Positions 55,131 through 61,808 of a stretch of 64,000 nucleotides of DNA are shown here, in pieces (the stretch's first letter is position 1; every line of letters starts with the position of its first letter). The DNA is taken from the NCBI RefSeq assembly GCF_002161445.1, contig NZ_NFHT01000015.1, positions 1-64,000 of the forward strand, read 5' to 3'. Under the pieces are notes generated by a model. The model searched no databases, was not told where the DNA came from, and saw only the letters and a program-made list of their open reading frames with translations. Source of the DNA: Alistipes sp. An66. GTDB taxonomy: Bacteria; Bacteroidota; Bacteroidia; Bacteroidales; Rikenellaceae. A program made the translations under genes and the position numbers.

Positions 55131-55739
55131 ATGACCATCCGGAAACCCCGCAGAAAAAACAACCGCCAGCTGTGGATCCTCCTGGCGCTGCTCGTCGCCG
55201 TTATCGCCGTCATCGCGCTGCTGCCTTCGGGCGACGGTGCGGCCGCTCCCGACCGGAACCCCGACTCCGAAATCGAGGCCGCGACGCTCGTCAAGGCCGG
55301 GGATCAGGCGCCCGACTTCACCGTGGAGATGTTCGACGGCAGCCGTGTCACGCTCGCCGATCTCCGCGGCAAGGTCGTGCTGCTCAACTTCTGGGCCACG
55401 TGGTGCCCGCCCTGCCGCGAGGAGCTGACGCATGTCCAGACGGAGCTCATCGACCGTTTCGCCGGACGTCCGTTCGTCTTCCTGCCCGTTTCGCGCGGAG
55501 AGAGCCGCGAAACCGTCGCCGCCTTCCGGGAGAAAACCGGTTATGAATTCCCCATGGGCCTCGACTCCACGCAGAGCGTCTACAAACGCTACGCCGCCAA
55601 TTACATCCCCCGCAACTTCCTCATCGACGCCGACGGCCGGGTCGTCTCGGCCACGGTCGGATTCGAAAAGTCCGAATTCGAGGAGCTGATCCGCTCCGTC
55701 GAGGCCGCGCTCGGCGAGGATACGCCCTGCGAAAAGTAG
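55131..55739 (+). CDS. Membrane-anchored TlpA/ResA-like thioredoxin
   Basis: A 202-residue protein. A basic N-terminus (RKPRRKNNR) and a membrane segment at about 14-32 are followed by a spacer and a thioredoxin-fold domain beginning QAPDFTVEMFDGSRVTLADL. The active site is WCPPC (residues 91-95), with the conserved cis-proline segment NYIPRNFLIDADGRVV. Such proteins reduce disulfides in the periplasm, for example during cytochrome c maturation. It sits between pyrH and frr, four bases after the former. Confidence 0.92.
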   Translation: MTIRKPRRKNNRQLWILLALLVAVIAVIALLPSGDGAAAPDRNPDSEIEAATLVKAGDQAPDFTVEMFDGSRVTLADLRGKVVLLNFWATWCPPCREELTHVQTELIDRFAGRPFVFLPVSRGESRETVAAFREKTGYEFPMGLDSTQSVYKRYAANYIPRNFLIDADGRVVSATVGFEKSEFEELIRSVEAALGEDTPCEK

Positions 55740-55812
55740 GGCGCGGATGCCTCCCGCAACTGCCGGGGACGGGGAGATATGCAGATGCCAATAATTCAAA
55801 TTTGATACCGCT

Positions 55813-56370
55813 ATGGATACCAAAACGATTCTCAACGACGCCTCCGCGCGCATGCAGAAAGCCATCGACCACCTGGAGGAGGAACTGCTCAACGTGCGTG
55901 CCGGCAAAGCCTCACCCAATGTGCTCAACGGCGTGATGGTCGACTATTTCGGCTCGCAGATGCCCGTGTCGGGCACGGCCAGCGTCACCGTTCCCGATGC
56001 CAAGACCATCCTGATCCAACCCTGGGACAAGAACATGCTGCGTCCGATCGAAAAGGCGATCATCGACTCCAACATCGGACTGACCCCCTCGAACAACGGA
56101 GAGACCATCCGCCTGACGATTCCGCCGCTGACCGAGGAGCGCCGCAAGGAGCTGGTGAAACAGGTGCGCGCCGAGGCCGAAACGGCCCGGATCAGCCTGC
56201 GGAACGCCCGGCGCGAAGCCGTCGACGCCTTCAAGAAGGCGCAGAAGGAGGGCATGCCCGAGGATGAGTCGAAAGACGGCGAGACCCAGTTGCAGAAACT
56301 CCTTGAAAAGTTCTCGAAAGCCCTCGACGAGGTGCTGGCCAAGAAGGAGAAGGAGATCATGACGGTATAA
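55813..56370 (+). CDS. frr: Ribosome recycling factor
   Basis: A 185-residue protein of normal length. Domain I helices carry MQKAIDHLEEELLNVRAGKA and the C-terminal EERRKELVKQVRAEAETARI, NARREAVDAFKKAQKEG; domain II includes YFGSQMPVSGTASVTVPDAK. With EF-G it splits the post-termination ribosome. A CAAATTTG eight bases before the ATG (55797-55804) resembles a -7 box with one mismatch and may add a local start. Confidence 0.97.
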   Translation: MDTKTILNDASARMQKAIDHLEEELLNVRAGKASPNVLNGVMVDYFGSQMPVSGTASVTVPDAKTILIQPWDKNMLRPIEKAIIDSNIGLTPSNNGETIRLTIPPLTEERRKELVKQVRAEAETARISLRNARREAVDAFKKAQKEGMPEDESKDGETQLQKLLEKFSKALDEVLAKKEKEIMTV

Positions 56371-56414
56371 TGCACCGTCGGGATTCCCGTCGGAAGGGGA
56401 TCCCCTGTCGGCTT

Positions 56415-56447
56415 CCCGGCTGCCGGAGACGGCTGCCGGGATTTTTT
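56415..56447 (+). terminator. Intrinsic terminator of frr
   Basis: CCCGGC-TG-CCG (56415-56425) pairs with CGG-CT-GCCGGG (56430-56440), followed by six Ts (56442-56447). Confidence 0.85.
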
Positions 56448-56480
56448 GTGCCCGTGTCGACGGGAGAGCAGGATTTTTTC

Positions 56481-56488
56481 GTATCTTT
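56481..56488 (+). promoter_or_regulatory. Probable -7 element for the transaldolase-like gene
   Basis: TATCTTTA, seven of eight, 27 bases before the ATG at 56516. No -33 element at the right distance. Confidence 0.5.
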
Positions 56489-56515
56489 ATTCAGCCAACC
56501 CTAAACCTCGTTCCT

Positions 56516-57175
56516 ATGAAGTTCTTTATCGACACGGCGAATCTCGAACAGATTCGCGAAGCCCACAAACTGGGCGTGCTCGACGGTGTGACGACCAATC
56601 CGTCGCTCATGGCCCGGGAAAACATCCGCGGGCAGGAGGCCTGCAACCGCCATTACGTCGAAATCTGCCGCATCGTCGGCGGCGATGTGAGCGCCGAGGT
56701 GATTGCGACCGATTTCGAGGGCATGCTGCGTGAAGGCGAAGCCCTTGCCGCCCTCGATCCGCACATCGTCGTCAAGGTCCCCTGCACGGCCGACGGCATC
56801 CGCGCCATCACCCGCTTTACGGAGATGGGTATCCGGACCAACTGTACGCTGGTCTTTTCGGTCGGGCAGGCGCTGCTGGCCGCCAAAGCCGGCGCAACCT
56901 ATGTTTCACCCTTTGTCGGGCGCCTCGACGACATCTCGGAGGACGGCGTAGAGCTGGTCGCGCACATCGTCCGCATCTATCGCACCTACGGATTCAGAAC
57001 CCGGGTGCTGGCCGCCTCCATCCGCCATACCCGCCATATCGTGCAGTGCATGGATGCCGGGGCCGACGTGGTCACGTGTCCGCTTGCCGCCATCCTGGGA
57101 TTGCTGAAACATCCGCTCACCGAGAGCGGTCTGAAACAGTTCCTGGCCGACCATGCCCGCGTGAATCAGGCGTGA
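56516..57175 (+). CDS. Transaldolase-like fructose-6-phosphate aldolase
   Basis: A 219-residue small transaldolase-family protein. It starts MKFFIDTANLEQIREA, has GVTTNPSLMARE, the Schiff-base lysine Lys87 in HIVVKVPCT, TLVFSVGQALLAAKAGA, SPFVGRLDDIS and the later RVLAASIRHTRHI. Length and motifs fit the FSA/TalC group, which does aldol chemistry on fructose 6-phosphate or dihydroxyacetone, or acts as transaldolase in the pentose phosphate route. The two activities cannot be separated here. It is monocistronic. Confidence 0.92.
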   Translation: MKFFIDTANLEQIREAHKLGVLDGVTTNPSLMARENIRGQEACNRHYVEICRIVGGDVSAEVIATDFEGMLREGEALAALDPHIVVKVPCTADGIRAITRFTEMGIRTNCTLVFSVGQALLAAKAGATYVSPFVGRLDDISEDGVELVAHIVRIYRTYGFRTRVLAASIRHTRHIVQCMDAGADVVTCPLAAILGLLKHPLTESGLKQFLADHARVNQA

Positions 57176-57199
57176 CGGACGTGGGGTCTTCCTGAACCG

Positions 57200-57230
57200 A
57201 AGGCGGCATGCTCCGAGAGCATGCCGCCTT
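57200..57230. terminator. Bidirectional terminator between the transaldolase-like and AlkZ-related genes
   Basis: AAGGCGGCATGCTC (57200-57213) and GAGCATGCCGCCTT (57217-57230) form a perfect 14-bp stem with a CGA loop. Confidence 0.85.
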
Positions 57231-57234
57231 TCGC

Positions 57235-57927
57235 TTATCCGATGATTTTCCGCAGCCGGCTTTCGGGAGCGTCGGGGAGCAGCCGCCGGAAATGGTCGTA
57301 CAGGCGTGCGAACGATTCGGACGGCGGGCAGTCGGCTGCAAGCCGGCCATAGAGTGTCTCCGGCGCCGTATAGCGGGCTACGCCCCAGCCGTAAGGGTTG
57401 CCGTGGCGGTCGAGGTTGTATTCGAAATCGGCGATCACGAGCCGCATCTCCATCTGCAACCGCGTCAGGATCGGGTCCAGTGCGATTTTCTCCTCCTCGG
57501 CCACATCCGCTTCGGGATCCGCCGCCGTGCGGCGTCCGCGGCCCCTGGCGAATCCGAGCATCCGGCGCAGCTCCCGGATGGTGGCCGTGCCCTCGGTCAG
57601 GATGGTCTGCATGACCACGTCGTCCAGCGCCGCGGTGTCCTCGTCGGGGGCCAGCGGTCGCGAACGCCGGTAGTTGAGCCAGTCGGGCAGCCACTCCCGG
57701 CTGACGAAACCCGCCTTGCGGTTGAAGAATTTCCCGTAGGCGCAATGTCCTTCGCGGATGATGGGGCCTTTCCACTCCCAGGCCCCCTCCTCGTCGGTGA
57801 ACCAATACTCCGGGGCGATCGTCTCCTCGATCGAGAAGCCCGGAATGCCGCACCGGAAGAAGGGCAGGAAACCCCACTCCCGGCAACGTGTCTCGACATC
57901 GGCCGAACTGTTCAAGAGTCGTTTCAT
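57235..57927 (-). CDS. AlkZ-related winged-helix protein
   Basis: A 230-residue protein. Motifs GFLPFFRCGIPGFSIEE, WFTDEEGAWEWKGPI, AYGKFFNRKAGFVSREWLPD and NYRRSRP resemble proteins annotated as AlkZ-related, distant relatives of the HTH_42 DNA glycosylases AlkZ/YcaQ, but I recognise this from memory only. A probable winged-helix segment is LDDVVMQTILTEGTATIRELRRMLG. The catalytic QxQ/QxD motif of AlkZ is not obvious. DNA binding is likely; glycosylase activity is unproven. It is monocistronic. Confidence 0.7.
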   Translation of the reverse strand: MKRLLNSSADVETRCREWGFLPFFRCGIPGFSIEETIAPEYWFTDEEGAWEWKGPIIREGHCAYGKFFNRKAGFVSREWLPDWLNYRRSRPLAPDEDTAALDDVVMQTILTEGTATIRELRRMLGFARGRGRRTAADPEADVAEEEKIALDPILTRLQMEMRLVIADFEYNLDRHGNPYGWGVARYTAPETLYGRLAADCPPSESFARLYDHFRRLLPDAPESRLRKIIG

Positions 57928-58002
57928 CGCTTTTCGTGCTTTGAGCCGCCGCGGTTCCGGATCCGCATCTTCCGGCCGATTCTCCGCGGGGATTCTTTCT
58001 CA

Positions 58003-58010
58003 CAAATTTA
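58003..58010 (-). promoter_or_regulatory. Possible -7 element for the AlkZ-related gene
   Basis: On the minus strand TAAATTTG, an exact TAnnTTTG match, 75 bases before the start at 57927. No -33 element was seen. Confidence 0.4.
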
Positions 58011-58130
58011 CCGTTAAATTTTCAGATGACAGCGCTCCTGCGGGTGAATTTTTCCTGCATCGGGTGCGGTGCCGGCTTCCGGACAAGACCGAATCGGCGG
58101 AACGGGACCCTGCCGCGAGCCGCCGGCTGC

Positions 58131-58175
58131 AAACCGGGAGGGAGCCCTCTTCGAAAGACGACTCCCTCCCGGTTT
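58131..58175 (-). terminator. Terminator hairpin of the galactan locus
   Basis: AAACCGGGAGGGAG (58131-58144) pairs perfectly with CTCCCTCCCGGTTT (58162-58175). It lies about 95 bases after the beta-galactosidase stop on that strand. The 57928-58270 gap otherwise contains no gene I can support. Confidence 0.7.
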
Positions 58176-58270
58176 CGGAGAAGGCAGCCCTGGATCCGGG
58201 AGCCTTCCTGCGGGCGGCGGCTGTGGCGCTCGTCGCCGTCTCGGTCTGACGGTCGGAAGATCCCGGACGA

Positions 58271-60709
58271 TCACTCGCCGACCACCGGAATCTCCATGCT
58301 GGCGGATTGCACGCCCGGGGCCGAGGCGGTGAACCTTACCGTGCCGGGCTTCTGCGATGAGCGAACGATTGCCGTCGCAGCCCCGCTGAACAACTTCATC
58401 CGCGGCTCCTGGAACGACATCGTACACGTCGGATCGCCGTTGGCCGTGGCTTCGAACGTCCCGGCCCCTTCGACCCGGAACGAGACCGTCCGCGTGTCGG
58501 TCGGAACCCGGTTGCCGTCGCGGTCCTCGACCTCCACGGTCACATAGAGCAGGTCGTCGCCCGTGGCCGTCAGCTGCTTTCGGTTCGGGGTCAGGACCAG
58601 ACGGCGGGCCTTGCCGGCCGTGCGCACGATGCGCTCTGCCGTTTGCCGGCCCTCGGCGTCGTAGGCCACGACGCGGATTTCGCCGGGCTCGTAACGCACG
58701 TCGTTCCACATCAGCCGGTAGCGCTGCACGGGATCGCCCGACGTCGCCTTCTCGCGGATGCCCCGGCTCTTGCCGTTGACGAAGAGCTCGGCCTTCGGCC
58801 AGGAGGTGTAGACGAAGACCGGCGTGATCTCGTCCTCGCGGCCCGGCCAGGTCCAGTGCGGCAGCACGTGGAGCGTCTCCTTGCGGTCGTTCCACTGTGC
58901 GCGGTAGAGCCAGTAGCGGTCTTTGGGCAGCCAGGCCAGGTCGATGATCCCGAAGAGCGAGCTGTGGCTCGGCCAGGCGTCGGTGTCGTAGGGCGAAGGC
59001 TCCCCGAGGTAGTCGAAGCCCGTCCAGACGAACTGTCCGAGCACCCAGTCGTGGTCGTCGTCCCGGGCGAAGTCGAGATCCGGCGTGTTGGACCACGAGC
59101 AGGACTCGTTGTCGTAGCTCGACGACTGATGGTCCGGATGGAGCACCTGATTGTGCTCGGCAAACGTGACCGGGAAGTGGTAGATGCCGCGCGACGAGAC
59201 CGTCGAGGCGGTCTCCGATCCGAGGATCATCCGCTGCGGCAGCCGCTCGCAGGCTTCGTCGTAGTATTGCGGCTTGTAGTTGAAGCCCGGGATGTCGAGG
59301 GCTGCGGCGAAGCCGTTGTCCAGCACGGCGCCGATCTGGTCCATGCCGCAGGTCACGGGGCGCGTCGGGTCGAGGCGGTGCACCAGATCGCGCAGCATCA
59401 CCAGTTCGTCCATTCCGTCCGGTCCCCACTGCGACGGTACTTCGTTGCCGATCGACCACATGACCACCGACGGCGCATTGCGGTAGGCCCGGACCATGTT
59501 GGTCATGTCGCGTTCGGCCCACTCCGTGAAGAAGCGTCCGTAGCCGTTGGGCGACTTGGGGCGGAAGCCCCAGTCGTCGAAGGGCTCGACCATCAGCATC
59601 ATGCCCATCTCGTCGCACAGCTCGACCAGCTCGGGGGCCGGCATGTTGTGGGCCGTGCGGATGGCGTTGGCGCCCATCTCCTTCAACAGCTCGATCTGGT
59701 AGCGGAGCGCCGAACGGTTGACGGCGGCCCCCAGCGGCCCCAGGTCGTGGTGGTTGCACACGCCCTTGAATTTCGTCGGGCGGCCGTTCAGGAAGAACCC
59801 CTTTTCGGGGACGTATTCCAGCGTGCGGATACCGAACGGCGTTTCGTACTCGTCGAGCACCTCTCCGTTGCGTTCGATCCGCGTGCGGGCCGTATAGCGG
59901 GTCGGCGACTCGGGCGACCACAACTGCGGTTCGTTCACCAGAAATTGCTGCGTGAAGCGCTGGCCGCGGTAGACGTAGCGGTTGCGGCCCGTGGCGGCGA
60001 CGTTGCCCGCGGCGTCGAGAATGTCGGTGACGATGTCGACGCTCTGGTGCTTCGCAAGCCCTGCGACCTCGATTTCCAGCGCAACGCCGGCATAATCGTC
60101 GTGAACGACGGGCGTGGTGATGCGGGTCCCCCAGACCGGAATGTGGACCTTGCCCGTGGAGATCAGATGCACGTTCCGGTAGAGACCCGCTCCGGGATAC
60201 CATCTCGAAGCCTTCTCGAAGTTTTCCAACAACACCTCGATCCGGTTCTCGCCGGGTACGGCGACCGGCGTCAGGTCCGCGACGAACGAATTGTAGCCGT
60301 AGGGCCAGTAGGCGATCTCGCGGCCGTTCACCCGCACGCGGGCGTTGCTCATCGCGCCGTCGAAGAGCAGCACGTGGCTCCGTCCGGCGGTGTCCGGAAT
60401 CGAGACCGTCGTCCGGTAGCTTCCCTTGCCGATGAAGGGAAGCCCGCCGGTGCGGCCGGTTTTGAGTGTCTGTTCCTTTTCGCCGTTCTGCTCCACGGCC
60501 ACGACTTGCAGGTCGTTCTGCCGGTCGAACGGTCCGTAGATCGCCCAGTCGTGCGGGATCCGGACCTGCTGCCATCCCGTCGCGGCGTCGGTATCATGCC
60601 CGGGGCGGAACTCCCACGCCCGGAGCAGCCGCTCGCTGCGCGGATGCCCGTCGAGCGGAAGCATCCCGCACAGCGCGGCAAGCACTCCCAAAATGATGCG
60701 TACGCTCAC
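58271..60709 (-). CDS. GH2 beta-galactosidase
   Basis: An 812-residue exported glycoside hydrolase family 2 enzyme. I choose the GTG at 60709, five bases after the GH53 stop, because it starts a signal peptide (SVRIILGVLAALCGMLPL). Order: sugar-binding jelly roll (about 28-190, RIPHDWAIYGPF, FDGAMSNARVRVNG), immunoglobulin-like domain (about 195-295), TIM barrel (about 300-600) with the acid/base Glu423 in SIGNEVPSQ and the nucleophile Glu499 in ILGSETAST, then C-terminal beta domains. It should remove terminal beta-galactose from the oligosaccharides released by the GH53 enzyme. It is the last gene of the locus. Confidence 0.93.
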   Translation of the reverse strand: MSVRIILGVLAALCGMLPLDGHPRSERLLRAWEFRPGHDTDAATGWQQVRIPHDWAIYGPFDRQNDLQVVAVEQNGEKEQTLKTGRTGGLPFIGKGSYRTTVSIPDTAGRSHVLLFDGAMSNARVRVNGREIAYWPYGYNSFVADLTPVAVPGENRIEVLLENFEKASRWYPGAGLYRNVHLISTGKVHIPVWGTRITTPVVHDDYAGVALEIEVAGLAKHQSVDIVTDILDAAGNVAATGRNRYVYRGQRFTQQFLVNEPQLWSPESPTRYTARTRIERNGEVLDEYETPFGIRTLEYVPEKGFFLNGRPTKFKGVCNHHDLGPLGAAVNRSALRYQIELLKEMGANAIRTAHNMPAPELVELCDEMGMMLMVEPFDDWGFRPKSPNGYGRFFTEWAERDMTNMVRAYRNAPSVVMWSIGNEVPSQWGPDGMDELVMLRDLVHRLDPTRPVTCGMDQIGAVLDNGFAAALDIPGFNYKPQYYDEACERLPQRMILGSETASTVSSRGIYHFPVTFAEHNQVLHPDHQSSSYDNESCSWSNTPDLDFARDDDHDWVLGQFVWTGFDYLGEPSPYDTDAWPSHSSLFGIIDLAWLPKDRYWLYRAQWNDRKETLHVLPHWTWPGREDEITPVFVYTSWPKAELFVNGKSRGIREKATSGDPVQRYRLMWNDVRYEPGEIRVVAYDAEGRQTAERIVRTAGKARRLVLTPNRKQLTATGDDLLYVTVEVEDRDGNRVPTDTRTVSFRVEGAGTFEATANGDPTCTMSFQEPRMKLFSGAATAIVRSSQKPGTVRFTASAPGVQSASMEIPVVGE

Positions 60710-60714
60710 GGCCG

Positions 60715-61806
60715 TTACTCTTTGAAGGCGTCGAGCGCCTCGGTGGGACGTCCGTTGTCGAAGGCGCCGAGCGTATAGCCTCCGTTGTAGCCGGCCGGGG
60801 CCTCGGGCTCCCAGTAGAAGACCCCCAGGCAATGGCCCGTGGCGCGGGAGTTGGTGATCAGGTAGGTGAGCATCTCGCGCGCCGTGGCGGCGTCGTCCCA
60901 CGGCATGCCGACCTCGCAGATCATCACGTCGTGCCCGAACTCGTTGTAGAGCGTCATGATGTTCCCCACGCACGACTGCGTGAGCGACTCCCAGTCCGCT
61001 CCGGGATAGAGCGAAAGACCGATGATGTCGTACTTGCCGCCGTAGGCTTCGAGCGCGTTGAAGACGTTGCGGGCGTAGGAGACGGTGTGTCCGCGGTCGA
61101 CGTGCACGATCACCTTCGCGTCGGGATAGATCTCCTTCACGGCGTCGTAGCCCGCCGTGGTGTAGGCCGCATAGTTGGCCGGATTGCTGCGCAGACCGCC
61201 ACCGACCGTCGACTCCTCGCCGGCCGTGCCGTCGGCGTTGAGCGACAGGTGGCGAAGCATGCCGTTCGTCGTCTCGTTGCCCACCTGCACCCACTCGACC
61301 TCGACGCCGTTGGCTTTGAGCAGCGACAGCACCTCCTTCGTATGGTCGGCCACGGCCTGTTTCAGCCCCTCGGCATCCAGGTCGAGCCACGCCGCGGGAA
61401 TCACCTGCTTGCCCGGATCGGCCCACGTGTCGCTGTAATGGAAGTCGATCATCAGCCGCATGCCGAGCGCCTGCGCCCGGCGGGCCTTGACCAGCACGTC
61501 GCCCTCGGAGCACCAGCCGCCCTCGGGGTCGACCCACACGCGCAGCCGGATGGCATTCATGCCGAGCGTCTTCATCAGCGCCGTGCACTCCATCGTCACG
61601 CCGTCGGCCGTGGCGAAGGTGTTGCCCTCGGATTCGAGCTGGGTGACCCAGCTGATGTCGGCTCCGCGGGCGAAGGCCGTGCGGTCGATCTCGACCGGTG
61701 CTGCGGGCTCCGCAGGCGTGTAGTCGGGATTCGGTTCTTCGGCGCAGCCTCCCATCAGGAGCGCTGCGGCCATCAGTGTCAGCAGCATATCTTTCTTGCG
61801 TTTCAT
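60715..61806 (-). CDS. GH53 endo-beta-1,4-galactanase (lipoprotein)
   Basis: A 363-residue lipoprotein (lipobox LMGGC, Cys21) with a family GH53 barrel. Seen: GADISWVTQLESEG, MNAIRLRVWVDP, DFHYSDTWADPGKQ, the acid/base Glu178 in VQVGNETTNG, SLYPGADWE and the nucleophile Glu298 in MICEVGMPWD. It cuts the beta-1,4-galactan of pectin (rhamnogalacturonan I side chains, arabinogalactan I) at the cell surface. It begins two bases after the SusE-like gene stops and ends five bases before the beta-galactosidase start. Confidence 0.95.
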   Translation of the reverse strand: MKRKKDMLLTLMAAALLMGGCAEEPNPDYTPAEPAAPVEIDRTAFARGADISWVTQLESEGNTFATADGVTMECTALMKTLGMNAIRLRVWVDPEGGWCSEGDVLVKARRAQALGMRLMIDFHYSDTWADPGKQVIPAAWLDLDAEGLKQAVADHTKEVLSLLKANGVEVEWVQVGNETTNGMLRHLSLNADGTAGEESTVGGGLRSNPANYAAYTTAGYDAVKEIYPDAKVIVHVDRGHTVSYARNVFNALEAYGGKYDIIGLSLYPGADWESLTQSCVGNIMTLYNEFGHDVMICEVGMPWDDAATAREMLTYLITNSRATGHCLGVFYWEPEAPAGYNGGYTLGAFDNGRPTEALDAFKE

Positions 61807-61808
61807 GG

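Noticed and set aside
58014..60575. 853-codon minus-strand frame overlapping the GH2 gene
   Set aside because: Arg/Pro/Gly-rich out-of-frame shadow; the GH2 frame has all catalytic motifs.
60710..61588. N-terminal extension of the GH2 protein across the GH53 gene
   Set aside because: It is the shadow of GH53 in another frame; the GTG at 60709 gives a signal peptide directly after the GH53 stop.
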